Source of the DNA: an uncultured Collinsella sp.
Lineage (GTDB): Bacteria; Actinomycetota; Coriobacteriia; Coriobacteriales; Coriobacteriaceae
Length of the DNA: 36,063 nt
Assembly (NCBI GenBank): GCA_900540945.1
Contig: UQHQ01000021.1
Coordinates: 1 to 36,063, forward strand
Direction: 5' to 3'
Shown: piece by piece, positions 1 through 6,859 of the stretch
Position numbering within the stretch: position 1 is the stretch's first letter
Layout: each line of letters starts with the position of its first letter
Made by a program: the position numbers and the translations under genes
The notes under the pieces: generated by a model
Databases searched by the model: none
Seen by the model: the letters and a program-made list of their open reading frames with translations, nothing else
Told to the model about the DNA's origin: nothing

Positions 1-159
1 AATGACGGATGTGCCCCTGTCGAGCATCAGCTGCGGCTCGCCTACACCACGCCCGCCGCAACGCTCTATCGCTTTGGAGCCCTTGGCGCTTGCGAGCCGC
101 ACGAACAGGCAGCCTGCCCCACAACCGAGCTCGATCTCAGGCTCGGACGAACCCTGTAG
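1..159 (+). CDS. 3' end of an unidentified gene (partial)
   Basis: An open frame enters from the left edge in frame 1 and stops at TAG 157-159, giving 52 codons (NDGCAPVEHQLRL... to ...LDLRLGRTL). The composition is protein-like (LAYTTPAATLYRFGALG) and it lies upstream of, and in the same direction as, the ClpP-like and VirD4-like genes, so it is probably an upstream member of the same mobile-element operon. I do not recognise the family. About 60 nt separate it from the next start codon. Other frames in this stretch are also open, so the frame choice rests on residue composition and operon logic. Confidence 0.45.
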   Translation, partial: NDGCAPVEHQLRLAYTTPAATLYRFGALGACEPHEQAACPTTELDLRLGRTL

Positions 160-222
160 CCCGCCAGCCCCTCCACGGGCAACAATCCTATTCCACAACA
201 CAACCAACAGAAAGGAGTCCTC

Positions 223-840
223 ATGGACACCAATCATTCCCCCATCATCAGCCCCCTCACCATGCGTGAATCCGCCCGAGGTATCACGCTCACCAGCATT
301 TACGATGAGATGCTCGCCCGTCGCGAGCTCTCCGTCATGGGAAACATCGAAACCCCGATGGCTCACGACCTATGCCAGCAGATCCGCCTGCTCGATGCCA
401 CCGACCCCAGCCGTCCCATCACCATATTTGTCGCCAGCGCCGGCGGAAGCGTGCGATCGGGTCTTGCGATCTATGACGCCATGCGCCTCGCATCGTGCCC
501 CATCCGCACCGTTTGTCTGGAATTCGCCGCGTCCATGGGTGCCGTGATCTTTATGGGCGGCGACGATCGCCGCATGGCGCCCCATGCAGAGCTCATGATT
601 CACGACCCGCTGATCCCCCAGGGGGCAGGCGGCTCGGCACTTGCGCTACAGGAAACCAGCCGGCGTCTCATGCAGACCCGCAAGACCCTCACGCAAATCC
701 TCTCGGACCGCAGCGGCCTCACGCCCAAGCGCATCCAGTCCCTCACTGCAAAAGACACCTACCTTTCGGCCGAGCGCGCCGTCGAGCTCGGCTTTGCCCA
801 CGAAATCCTCTCGACCACCAAGGAGGTCGCCCATGTCTAA
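223..840 (+). CDS. ClpP/TepA-like serine protease of a conjugative module
   Basis: A 205-residue protein of the ClpP fold, close in length to ClpP (about 200). The catalytic triad can be placed by spacing: Ser104 in EFAASMGA, His127 in ELMIHDP, and Asp178 in AKDTYLSAERA. The SAGGSV loop near residues 72-77 corresponds to the oxyanion-side glycine loop. The start ATG follows AAAGGAG at good spacing. The gene overlaps the following VirD4-like ATPase gene by 8 nt, so the two are probably translationally coupled. A chromosomal clpP would normally sit beside clpX or tig, which are absent, so this is more likely the TepA-like or mobile-element type. No signal peptide is visible, so it should be cytoplasmic. 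Its substrate cannot be told from the sequence. Confidence 0.85.
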   Translation: MDTNHSPIISPLTMRESARGITLTSIYDEMLARRELSVMGNIETPMAHDLCQQIRLLDATDPSRPITIFVASAGGSVRSGLAIYDAMRLASCPIRTVCLEFAASMGAVIFMGGDDRRMAPHAELMIHDPLIPQGAGGSALALQETSRRLMQTRKTLTQILSDRSGLTPKRIQSLTAKDTYLSAERAVELGFAHEILSTTKEVAHV

Positions 841-2137
841 CCTCACCAGCCGCCTCGCCGCATCTGAGTCCGCATCGTCCACCATCCTCGCCAAGGATCG
901 AACGCTTTCCTGCGACACCCGCCAAACGGGACTCAACAACAACGCACTTGTGATCGGCCCCTCGGGAGCCGGCAAGACCCGAAACGTCCTCAAGCCCAAC
1001 CTGCTGCAAATGAACGCAAGCTACATCGTGCTCGACACCAAAGGCACGCTCTGTCGCGAAGTGGGACCCGTGCTGGCAGCCCACGGCTACCGCGTGCAAT
1101 GTCTCAACTTCGCCGACCTCAACACCGTCCCGGCCCTTGCGCCCGGCATCGAGCGCTGCGGCTACAACCCCCTGAGGCACATTCGCCGCAAGGCGGACGG
1201 CAGGCCCAACCAGCAGGACATCCTCTCGGTGGCAAAGGCCATCTGCCCCATCGAGGACAACAACCAGCCTTTTTGGGATCATGCGGCGGCAAACCTGCTG
1301 TCGTGTCTTATCGCCTACGTCACCGAACAGCTACCCGCCGACGAGCAGACGATCAGCTCGGTCATCAAGCTGATCGAGCACCTGCAGGACGGTGCCACGG
1401 GTCGATTGTTTGACGACCTGATCACGATCGACCCCCAAAGCTATGCCCTCTCGCTATGGCGGCGCTACGCCATTACGCAAAATGCCGAGCGCATGCACGC
1501 GAGCATCGTCGGCATCCTTGCCGAAAAGGTCATGTGTCTGGGATTCGACGGTGCGGCACAGCTCTATCGTGAGTGCCATCAGGTGGACTTCGCTTCCATG
1601 GGACACACCCCCTGCGCCCTATTTGTAACCGTGAGCGATATTGACCGCAATCTCGATCCGCTGACCGGCCTCTTTATTTCGCAGGCGTTTATGGACCTCA
1701 TTCGTGAGGCCGATAGGCAGCCCGACGGCAGCCTGCCCGTGCCCGTGCGCTTTATGCTCGATGACTTCGCAAATCTGCAGATCCCCCAGATCGACAACGT
1801 GCTCTCGATTATCCGAAGCCGCAACATCTGGGCAACGCTGCTGCTGCAGTCGACCAACCAGCTCGATGCGCTCTATGGCGAGGCACGCGCACGCTCCATC
1901 ATGGGCAACTGCGACACGCATCTGGTGCTGGCGTTCCAGGATCCCGAGAGTGCCCGGGTATTTTCCGACCGCGCCAACGCGCTGCCCAGCACGCTCATGG
2001 CGACGCCGATCGATCGCTCGTGGCTCTTTGTACGCGGTCGCACTCCCGAACAGGTCGAGCGCTTTAGGCTCGAAGACCATCCGCTCTACGGGGAGCTGCC
2101 CGAGGCGCATCGAGGCCATGTGGAGACCGAGCTCTAG
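833..2137 (+). CDS. VirD4/TraG-family coupling ATPase lacking the membrane domain
   Basis: A 434-residue P-loop ATPase of the type IV coupling protein family, which delivers DNA-relaxase complexes to a conjugation channel. Walker A is GPSGAGKT at 42-49, followed by VLDTKGTL at 67-74. The Walker B-like MLDDFANL is at about 308-315, where most relatives have DEFA. Further family motifs are SRNIWATLLLQSTNQL (about 329-344) and GNCDTHLVLAFQD (358-370). ATG 833 was chosen because AAGGAGG lies just upstream; reading further upstream would run through the protease gene. Typical relatives are about 600 residues with two N-terminal membrane helices. This one begins about 40 residues before Walker A and has none. 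It could be a soluble variant, a truncated remnant, or a partner of the adjacent protease. Confidence 0.85.
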   Translation: MSNLTSRLAASESASSTILAKDRTLSCDTRQTGLNNNALVIGPSGAGKTRNVLKPNLLQMNASYIVLDTKGTLCREVGPVLAAHGYRVQCLNFADLNTVPALAPGIERCGYNPLRHIRRKADGRPNQQDILSVAKAICPIEDNNQPFWDHAAANLLSCLIAYVTEQLPADEQTISSVIKLIEHLQDGATGRLFDDLITIDPQSYALSLWRRYAITQNAERMHASIVGILAEKVMCLGFDGAAQLYRECHQVDFASMGHTPCALFVTVSDIDRNLDPLTGLFISQAFMDLIREADRQPDGSLPVPVRFMLDDFANLQIPQIDNVLSIIRSRNIWATLLLQSTNQLDALYGEARARSIMGNCDTHLVLAFQDPESARVFSDRANALPSTLMATPIDRSWLFVRGRTPEQVERFRLEDHPLYGELPEAHRGHVETEL

Positions 2138-2209
2138 ACGCAGGGCCCTCGCAGCACGCGACGCTCCGGCGAAGATCCTTAAAGGCCGTGCGCCCCGGAG
2201 CCACGGCAA

Positions 2210-2243
2210 AGCAAAGGGGCCCGCATCCGATGGGATACGGGCC
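2210..2243 (-). terminator. Intrinsic terminator after pgi
   Basis: On the minus strand an 11-bp stem (GGCCCGTATCC with GGATGCGGGCC, one G-U pair) closes a 4-nt loop (2218-2243) and is followed by a T-rich run. It lies 35 nt past the pgi stop, between two converging genes, and may also work weakly for the plus-strand ATPase gene. Confidence 0.75.
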
Positions 2244-2278
2244 TCTGACTATAAGGCGCGATGCGTTAACAGCAGCGA

Positions 2279-3973
2279 CTACTTGCGATGCGCGCGGTAG
2301 AACTCGATGAGCGCCTGGGTCGAAGCGTCCTGCTCGGCCTTAGCGGCGTCATCATGGAAGGCCGGGGTAATCTGCTTGGCAAGCTGCTTGCCCAGCTCGA
2401 CGCCCCACTGGTCGTAGGAGTCGATGCCCCAGACCGTGCCCTCGACAAACGTGATGTGCTCGTACAGGGCGATGAGCTCACCGAGTGCGAACGGGGTCAG
2501 CGTGTCGCCGAAGATCGAGGTCGTCGGACGGTTGCCCTCAAAACAGCGGGCCGGGACGATCTGCTCGGGCGTGCCCTCGGCGCGCACCTCATCGGCCGTC
2601 TTACCAAAGGCGAGCGCCTTGGTCTGGGCCAGGAAGTTGCCCAGGAACAGCTCGTGGACATCCTGGCCGCTGTCGGTTGCGGGGTTGGCAGTATTGGCGA
2701 AGGCGATGAAATCGGCCGGAACCACCACGGTACCCTGGTGCAGCAGCTGGTAGAAGGCGTGCTGACCGTTGGTGCCGGGCTCGCCCCAGAAGATCTCACC
2801 GGTGTCGGAGGTCACGGCGCTGCCGTCCCAGCGGACGTGCTTGCCGTTGGACTCCATGGTGAGCTGCTGCAGGTAGGCCGGGAAACGGTGCAGATACTGG
2901 CAGTACGGCAGCACGGCGTGGCTCTTGGAGCCGAAGAAGTTGACGTACCAGACGTTGAGCAGGCCCATCAGCGCGACGGCGTTGTTCTCGAGCGGCGTGT
3001 TGCAGAAGTACTCGTCGATGGCATGGAAGCCCTCGAGGAACTGCTGGAAGCGCTCGGGGCCGAGCACGACGATCAGCGACAGGCCCACGGCGGAGTCGAC
3101 GGAGTAGCGGCCGCCGACCCAGTTCCAGAAGCCGAAGGCGTTGGCGGGGTCGATACCGAAGGCCTCAACCTTCTCGAGTGCGGTGGAAACGGCGACGAAG
3201 TGCTTTGCCACGGCCTCGGCGTTCTGCTCATCGGAGCCATCGATAGCGCCCTGAGCCTTGAGCTGCTCGAGCATCCAGGTCTTGACCTCGCGAGCGTTGG
3301 TGAGGGTCTCGAGCGTGGTGAAGGTCTTGGAGACGATGATCACGAGCGTGGTCTCGGGATCCAGGCCCTTGAGCTTCTCGGCCTGGTCGTTGGGGTCGAT
3401 GTTGGAGATATAGCGGCAGTCGATACCGGCGTCGGCATAGGGACGCAGAGCCTCGTAGGCCATGACCGGGCCCAGATCGGAGCCGCCGATGCCGATGGAC
3501 ACCAGGTGCTCGATCTTCTTGCCGGTAACGCCCTTCCACTCACCGGAGCGCACGCGCTCGGCGAAGGCATACATGCGATCGAGGACCTCGTGCACGTCGG
3601 CGACGACGTCCTGGCCGTCGACGATGAGCTGGCCCTTCTCGGTTGCCGGGCGGCGCAGCGCGGTGTGCAGGACGGCGCGGTCCTCGGTGGTGTTAATGTG
3701 CTCGCCGGAGAACATGGCGTCGCGGCGCTCCTCGAGCTTCACCTCGCGGGCAAGATCGCACAGCAGCTTGACGGTCTCATCGGTCACCAGGTTCTTCGAC
3801 AGATCGAAGTGCAGGTCACCGGCGTCAAAGCTCAGCTTGTTCACGCGCTCGGCATCGGCGGCGAACCAGGCCTTGAGGTCGATACCATCGGCCTCAAGCT
3901 TCTCCTGATGAGCCTCGAGTGCCTTCCAAGCGGCAGTCGACGTAGCATCGATAGGTGCGGCAACAGTTGCCAT
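2279..3973 (-). CDS. pgi: Glucose-6-phosphate isomerase
   Basis: A 564-residue cytoplasmic enzyme of glycolysis and gluconeogenesis that interconverts glucose-6-phosphate and fructose-6-phosphate. The long form of the family (about 550) fits. Visible landmarks: GIGGSDLGP near 161-169, the sugar-phosphate binding loop VSKTFTTLET (214-223), the family signature FWNWVGGRYSVDSAVGLS (282-299), a MESNGKHV segment carrying the expected catalytic glutamate, and the second signature GIDSYDQWGVELGKQLA near the C-terminus. The start ATG at 3973 is preceded by GAGGAGG; an in-frame codon 27 nt upstream lacks this. The gene is monocistronic, with a terminator just beyond it. A long open frame on the opposite strand is a codon-bias shadow. 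Confidence 0.97.
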   Translation of the reverse strand: MATVAAPIDATSTAAWKALEAHQEKLEADGIDLKAWFAADAERVNKLSFDAGDLHFDLSKNLVTDETVKLLCDLAREVKLEERRDAMFSGEHINTTEDRAVLHTALRRPATEKGQLIVDGQDVVADVHEVLDRMYAFAERVRSGEWKGVTGKKIEHLVSIGIGGSDLGPVMAYEALRPYADAGIDCRYISNIDPNDQAEKLKGLDPETTLVIIVSKTFTTLETLTNAREVKTWMLEQLKAQGAIDGSDEQNAEAVAKHFVAVSTALEKVEAFGIDPANAFGFWNWVGGRYSVDSAVGLSLIVVLGPERFQQFLEGFHAIDEYFCNTPLENNAVALMGLLNVWYVNFFGSKSHAVLPYCQYLHRFPAYLQQLTMESNGKHVRWDGSAVTSDTGEIFWGEPGTNGQHAFYQLLHQGTVVVPADFIAFANTANPATDSGQDVHELFLGNFLAQTKALAFGKTADEVRAEGTPEQIVPARCFEGNRPTTSIFGDTLTPFALGELIALYEHITFVEGTVWGIDSYDQWGVELGKQLAKQITPAFHDDAAKAEQDASTQALIEFYRAHRK

Positions 3974-4096
3974 AGAGTCCTCCTCAGCATACGGGCGCAC
4001 GCCTCCATGCGCCCGGACATTCAGATGCCACTATTCTAGCGCAGGTCAAGACTATAATCAGCGAGCGTTGCCAATCGGCCCCCAAACGGCAACCGA

Positions 4097-4166
4097 TCAA
4101 AAAGGGACAGGCTTATTTTGGCAGGTCAAACGCTTTACCAACCAAAAATAACCCATCCCTTTATGG
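4097..4166. repeat. REP-like imperfect inverted repeat (arms A1 and A2)
   Basis: Arm A1 (4097-4123, plus reading AAAAAGGGACAGGCTTATTTTGG) and arm A2 (4142-4166, CCAAAAATAACCCATCCCTTT) are near reverse complements. They can fold into a hairpin ending in a T-run on the minus strand, so they may terminate the 4173-4748 gene. A third, single copy (A3) lies at 4831-4854, on the other side of that gene. I infer a dispersed REP-like family; genome-wide copy number cannot be seen here. Confidence 0.6.
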
Positions 4167-4172
4167 CAAATA

Positions 4173-4748
4173 TTAGGCCGCGGCGCAGACGCTACCGAGC
4201 AACTCACGCAGAGGAGACCCGATGCCCTCCAGCAGTTCGGGAGCGATAATGGCAAAAACGGGAACCTCGCCGGCTCCCGCGACAGCAGGCACCTTGCCCT
4301 CCGAGACAATACATCCATAAGGGACAAAACCGTCTTCGCCGGCATCGAGCACGGCCATGCGACGCGCGAGTTCGCGCGCAAAGCCGGCAGTATCGGCATC
4401 GCCGATCGCCAGGACAAAGTCCACGCCTTCGTCGGTCGCCAGGGCCACGGCTTCGTCGATCAGTTCGTCTCCCCCGTCACCCTCAACCGAGCCGCAGCGA
4501 AAAAGCACGCGCTCGAGCAGAGCTCGATCAAGCGAGCCGAGCGCCGCCGAGACGAGCTCATCACGCGTATGCTTGTCTCCGCCCAGCACGACCAGCGCCT
4601 TGGTGCCACCGTAGTGAGCGACCAATCGTCCGCACCAGCGAGCCACGCCTCCATCCGCAACAAGGCGTGTCGGCATACCAAACCCATAATTGACCATCTT
4701 TCCCACAACCCTTCCGTGCGCATAGGCGGTATCAATCGTTAGGCTCAT
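4173..4748 (-). CDS. Truncated iron-containing alcohol dehydrogenase-like protein
   Basis: About 191 residues. The N-terminal part (VNYGFGMPTRLVADGGVARWCGRLVAHYGG then ALVVLGGDKHTRD) resembles the N-terminal nucleotide-binding domain of butanol-dehydrogenase-type iron alcohol dehydrogenases. The canonical GGGS-D NAD loop is replaced by IGDADTAGFA, and the whole C-terminal metal-binding domain is missing (the family is about 380 residues). Enzymatic activity of the usual kind is therefore unlikely. The start is uncertain: ATG 4748 lacks a good ribosome site, an upstream TTG at 4760 is possible, and an internal ATG at about 4697 follows GGGAAAG closely. REP-like repeats flank both ends. It could be a domesticated single domain or a decaying gene. 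Confidence 0.55.
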   Translation of the reverse strand: MSLTIDTAYAHGRVVGKMVNYGFGMPTRLVADGGVARWCGRLVAHYGGTKALVVLGGDKHTRDELVSAALGSLDRALLERVLFRCGSVEGDGGDELIDEAVALATDEGVDFVLAIGDADTAGFARELARRMAVLDAGEDGFVPYGCIVSEGKVPAVAGAGEVPVFAIIAPELLEGIGSPLRELLGSVCAAA

Positions 4749-4830
4749 GCTACGAAGCAAGGTTTTCCGAGCTGTTTCGCACTCTTTAGAGCTGCGTTAA
4801 AAACCCGATCCAACCGCACGACCATACCTA

Positions 4831-4854
4831 CCAAAACAAACCAGTCCCTTTTTG
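4831..4854. repeat. REP-like repeat copy A3
   Basis: CCAAAACAAACCAGTCCC followed by a T-run matches arm A2 and the reverse complement of arm A1. It sits between the dehydrogenase-like fragment and the polymerase promoter, whose -35 element begins 8 nt beyond it. Confidence 0.55.
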
Positions 4855-4861
4855 ACAAGTT

Positions 4862-4890
4862 TTGACGATGTCCGGACGAGCGGGTATTAT
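4862..4890 (+). promoter_or_regulatory. Sigma-70-type promoter of the Y-family polymerase
   Basis: TTGACG (4862-4867), a 17-nt spacer, and TATTAT (4885-4890) form a near-consensus promoter 46 nt upstream of the polymerase start codon. The LexA-like box begins on the last base of the -10 element. Confidence 0.75.
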
Positions 4891-4905
4891 CGAACAGATA
4901 TTCGA
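4890..4905 (+). promoter_or_regulatory. LexA (SOS) box
   Basis: TCGAACAGATATTCGA matches the actinobacterial and Gram-positive SOS operator TCGAAC-N4-GTTCGA with one mismatch. It overlaps the -10 end and start-point region of the promoter, which suits a repressor site. DNA damage should therefore induce the polymerase-YolD operon. No lexA gene is in the window. Confidence 0.75.
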
Positions 4906-4935
4906 TAAGAACATGTGTTTGATGGAGGGACACGG

Positions 4936-6441
4936 ATGGCGCACGAGCAGCACACCTATATCTGCATCGACCTCAAGACGTTTTATGCCAGCGTCGAGTG
5001 CGTCGACCGCGGGCTCAACCCGCTCACCACCAACCTGGTCGTTGCCGACGAATCGCGCGGGCGCACAACCATCTGCCTCGCCATCACACAAGCCATGAAG
5101 GACCTCGGGATACACAACCGCTGCCGTCTGTTCGAGATTCCCGACGGCATCGACTACATCAAAGCAGTGCCGCGTATGCAGCACTACATGGAGGTGTCGG
5201 CGCAAATCTACGGCATCTATCTGGAATACGTCAGCCCCCAGGACGTGCACGTCTACTCCATCGATGAGTGCTTTATCGACGTGACGCCCTATCTGGACCT
5301 TTATCACACCGATGCGGAAGGGTTCGCCTGCACGCTGCGCGACGAGGTCTTGGGGCGCACGGGCATCACGGCAACGGTCGGGATCGGCCCCAACCTATTC
5401 CAGGCCAAGGTGGCACTCGACATCACCGCCAAGCACGTGCCCAGTCGCATCGGCAAACTCGACGACGAAACCTTTCGCAAAGAGATCTGGCCCCACCGTC
5501 CCATCACCGACATCTGGGGCATCGGCCCCGGCGTGGCAGCCCGACTCGAAAAGTATGGCGTCTACGACCTGATGGGCGTCGCCGCGCTCGACGAAAACCT
5601 GCTTTACGACGAACTCGGCGTCAATGCCGAATATCTCATCGACCACGCCTTCGGGCGTGAGCCGACAACCATCGCCGATATCCAAGCCTATCGCCCGCAA
5701 GCGACTTCGATCACCACAGGACAGGTGCTCTCGAAGGGCTATGCCTACGAGCAGGCCTACACCGTCTTGCGCGAGATGGTCGACAACGCCGTGTTGGACT
5801 TGGTCGATAAGCACGTAGTCTGCGACAGCATCTCGCTCTTTGTGGGCTACGCGAGCGAGCGCGCCGACATACGCCGCCTCGACGCCAGTGGTACAGCGCA
5901 ATATGTGGACGGATGCGGGCACCTGCGCTCGAGCACGTCGAGTATCGAACCCACCGCAACCGCCGGCCCCGAGCTCGCGCCCCGTGCTCCCAAGCCCGTC
6001 CAGCGCGATGACGAACGGCGCCGCCTGGTGCGCGAAGCGCAGGCAATCGATGGCATCTTTGTGGGAAAGCATGGCGGCAAACCGCGTGGTGGCTATGCCG
6101 CGCTCTTTGCGCACTCCAACGCCTCGCGCAAGCTGCCCGAGCGTACCAATTCGTTTAAGAAGATCATGGGCTATTTCGATGTGCTCTGGGCGCAGACTGT
6201 CGATCCCAAACGACCAGTCAAGCGCATCAACCTGGGCTTTGGCAACCTCATGCCCGAGGAATTTGCCACCATCGATCTGTTCAGCGATATCGAGGCCGAT
6301 GAGCGCGAGCGCGACCTGGCGCGCGCCGTCCTGGCCGTGAAAGGCAAGTACGGCAAGAACGCGCTCGTCAAGGGATTAAGCTTTACCGCCGGCGCCACCG
6401 CGCGCGAACGCAACGACCAAGTTGGAGGACACCGTGCCTAA
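4936..6441 (+). CDS. Y-family translesion DNA polymerase (UvrX/YqjW-like)
   Basis: A 501-residue UmuC/DinB-superfamily polymerase. The N-terminal metal-binding motif ICIDLKTFYASVEC (Asp12) has the IDLK form of the UvrX/YqjW branch. The catalytic pair is Asp110-Glu111 in VYSIDECFIDVT. A helix-hairpin-helix-like stretch (DIWGIGPGVAARLEKYGV) lies near 190-210, with a little-finger region beyond. The start at ATG 4936 follows GGAGGG; an in-frame codon 21 nt upstream would put the ribosome site inside the gene. A polar, proline-rich insert around residues 325-365 may be a linker. The YolD-like gene overlaps its 3' end by 8 nt, as in the Bacillus uvrX and yqjW loci, where these pairs take part in SOS mutagenesis. 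The promoter carries a LexA box. Confidence 0.93.
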   Translation: MAHEQHTYICIDLKTFYASVECVDRGLNPLTTNLVVADESRGRTTICLAITQAMKDLGIHNRCRLFEIPDGIDYIKAVPRMQHYMEVSAQIYGIYLEYVSPQDVHVYSIDECFIDVTPYLDLYHTDAEGFACTLRDEVLGRTGITATVGIGPNLFQAKVALDITAKHVPSRIGKLDDETFRKEIWPHRPITDIWGIGPGVAARLEKYGVYDLMGVAALDENLLYDELGVNAEYLIDHAFGREPTTIADIQAYRPQATSITTGQVLSKGYAYEQAYTVLREMVDNAVLDLVDKHVVCDSISLFVGYASERADIRRLDASGTAQYVDGCGHLRSSTSSIEPTATAGPELAPRAPKPVQRDDERRRLVREAQAIDGIFVGKHGGKPRGGYAALFAHSNASRKLPERTNSFKKIMGYFDVLWAQTVDPKRPVKRINLGFGNLMPEEFATIDLFSDIEADERERDLARAVLAVKGKYGKNALVKGLSFTAGATARERNDQVGGHRA

Positions 6442-6859
6442 ACCCAAACAACAGCCCATGCGCCCGCCGACCGCCTTCGAGCGCCTGGCGGACCCCGAGG
6501 GCAGACGCCGCGCAGCCGACCCCAACCTCACTGCCAACGGTGCCGTGCGCGCCAACCGCGCCGCACAGTTTATGCCCTTTGCCGCCCTCACGGGATACTA
6601 CGAACTCGTGCGCAAGCAGGAAATCACCGTCGAGCAAAAACGTGAGCTCACGGAAGAAAAAGCCCTCGAGCTTTCGCAAAAGCTCGAGGGCCTCAAACGC
6701 GGCGACTTGGTGCGCGTCACCTATTACGATACGTACGGCTATCGTAGCCGCACGGGCATTCTCGACGAAGTGTTACCCGCATTCAAGCTGCTCAAACTCA
6801 GGGATATCGCCATCAACTTCGACGATATCCAGGACATTGAGCTACGCGGACGAGCCTAG
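6434..6859 (+). CDS. YolD-like protein, partner of the Y-family polymerase
   Basis: A 141-residue protein with the YolD-family signature RAAQFMPFAALTGYYELV (about 40-57), followed by a charged helix and a small beta-rich tail (GDLVRVTYYDTYGYRSRTG). YolD-like proteins are encoded beside UvrX/YqjW-type polymerases and are thought to assist or regulate them. GTG 6434 is taken as the start because TTGGAGGA lies 5 nt upstream; it overlaps the polymerase stop, which implies coupled translation. The stop codon overlaps the stop of the converging surface-protein gene in a shared CTAG at 6856-6859, so no room is left for a terminator. Confidence 0.88.
   Translation: MPKPKQQPMRPPTAFERLADPEGRRRAADPNLTANGAVRANRAAQFMPFAALTGYYELVRKQEITVEQKRELTEEKALELSQKLEGLKRGDLVRVTYYDTYGYRSRTGILDEVLPAFKLLKLRDIAINFDDIQDIELRGRA

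Noticed and set aside
2288..4039. A 583-codon open frame opposite pgi
   Set aside because: Highly biased codon use of pgi leaves the opposite strand open. The product is low-complexity (many G, V, L, D) with no recognisable fold and no ribosome site.
4000..4080. A promoter for pgi from TTGACC and TAGAAT
   Set aside because: On the minus strand these elements are only 5 nt apart, and no pair with proper spacing was found.
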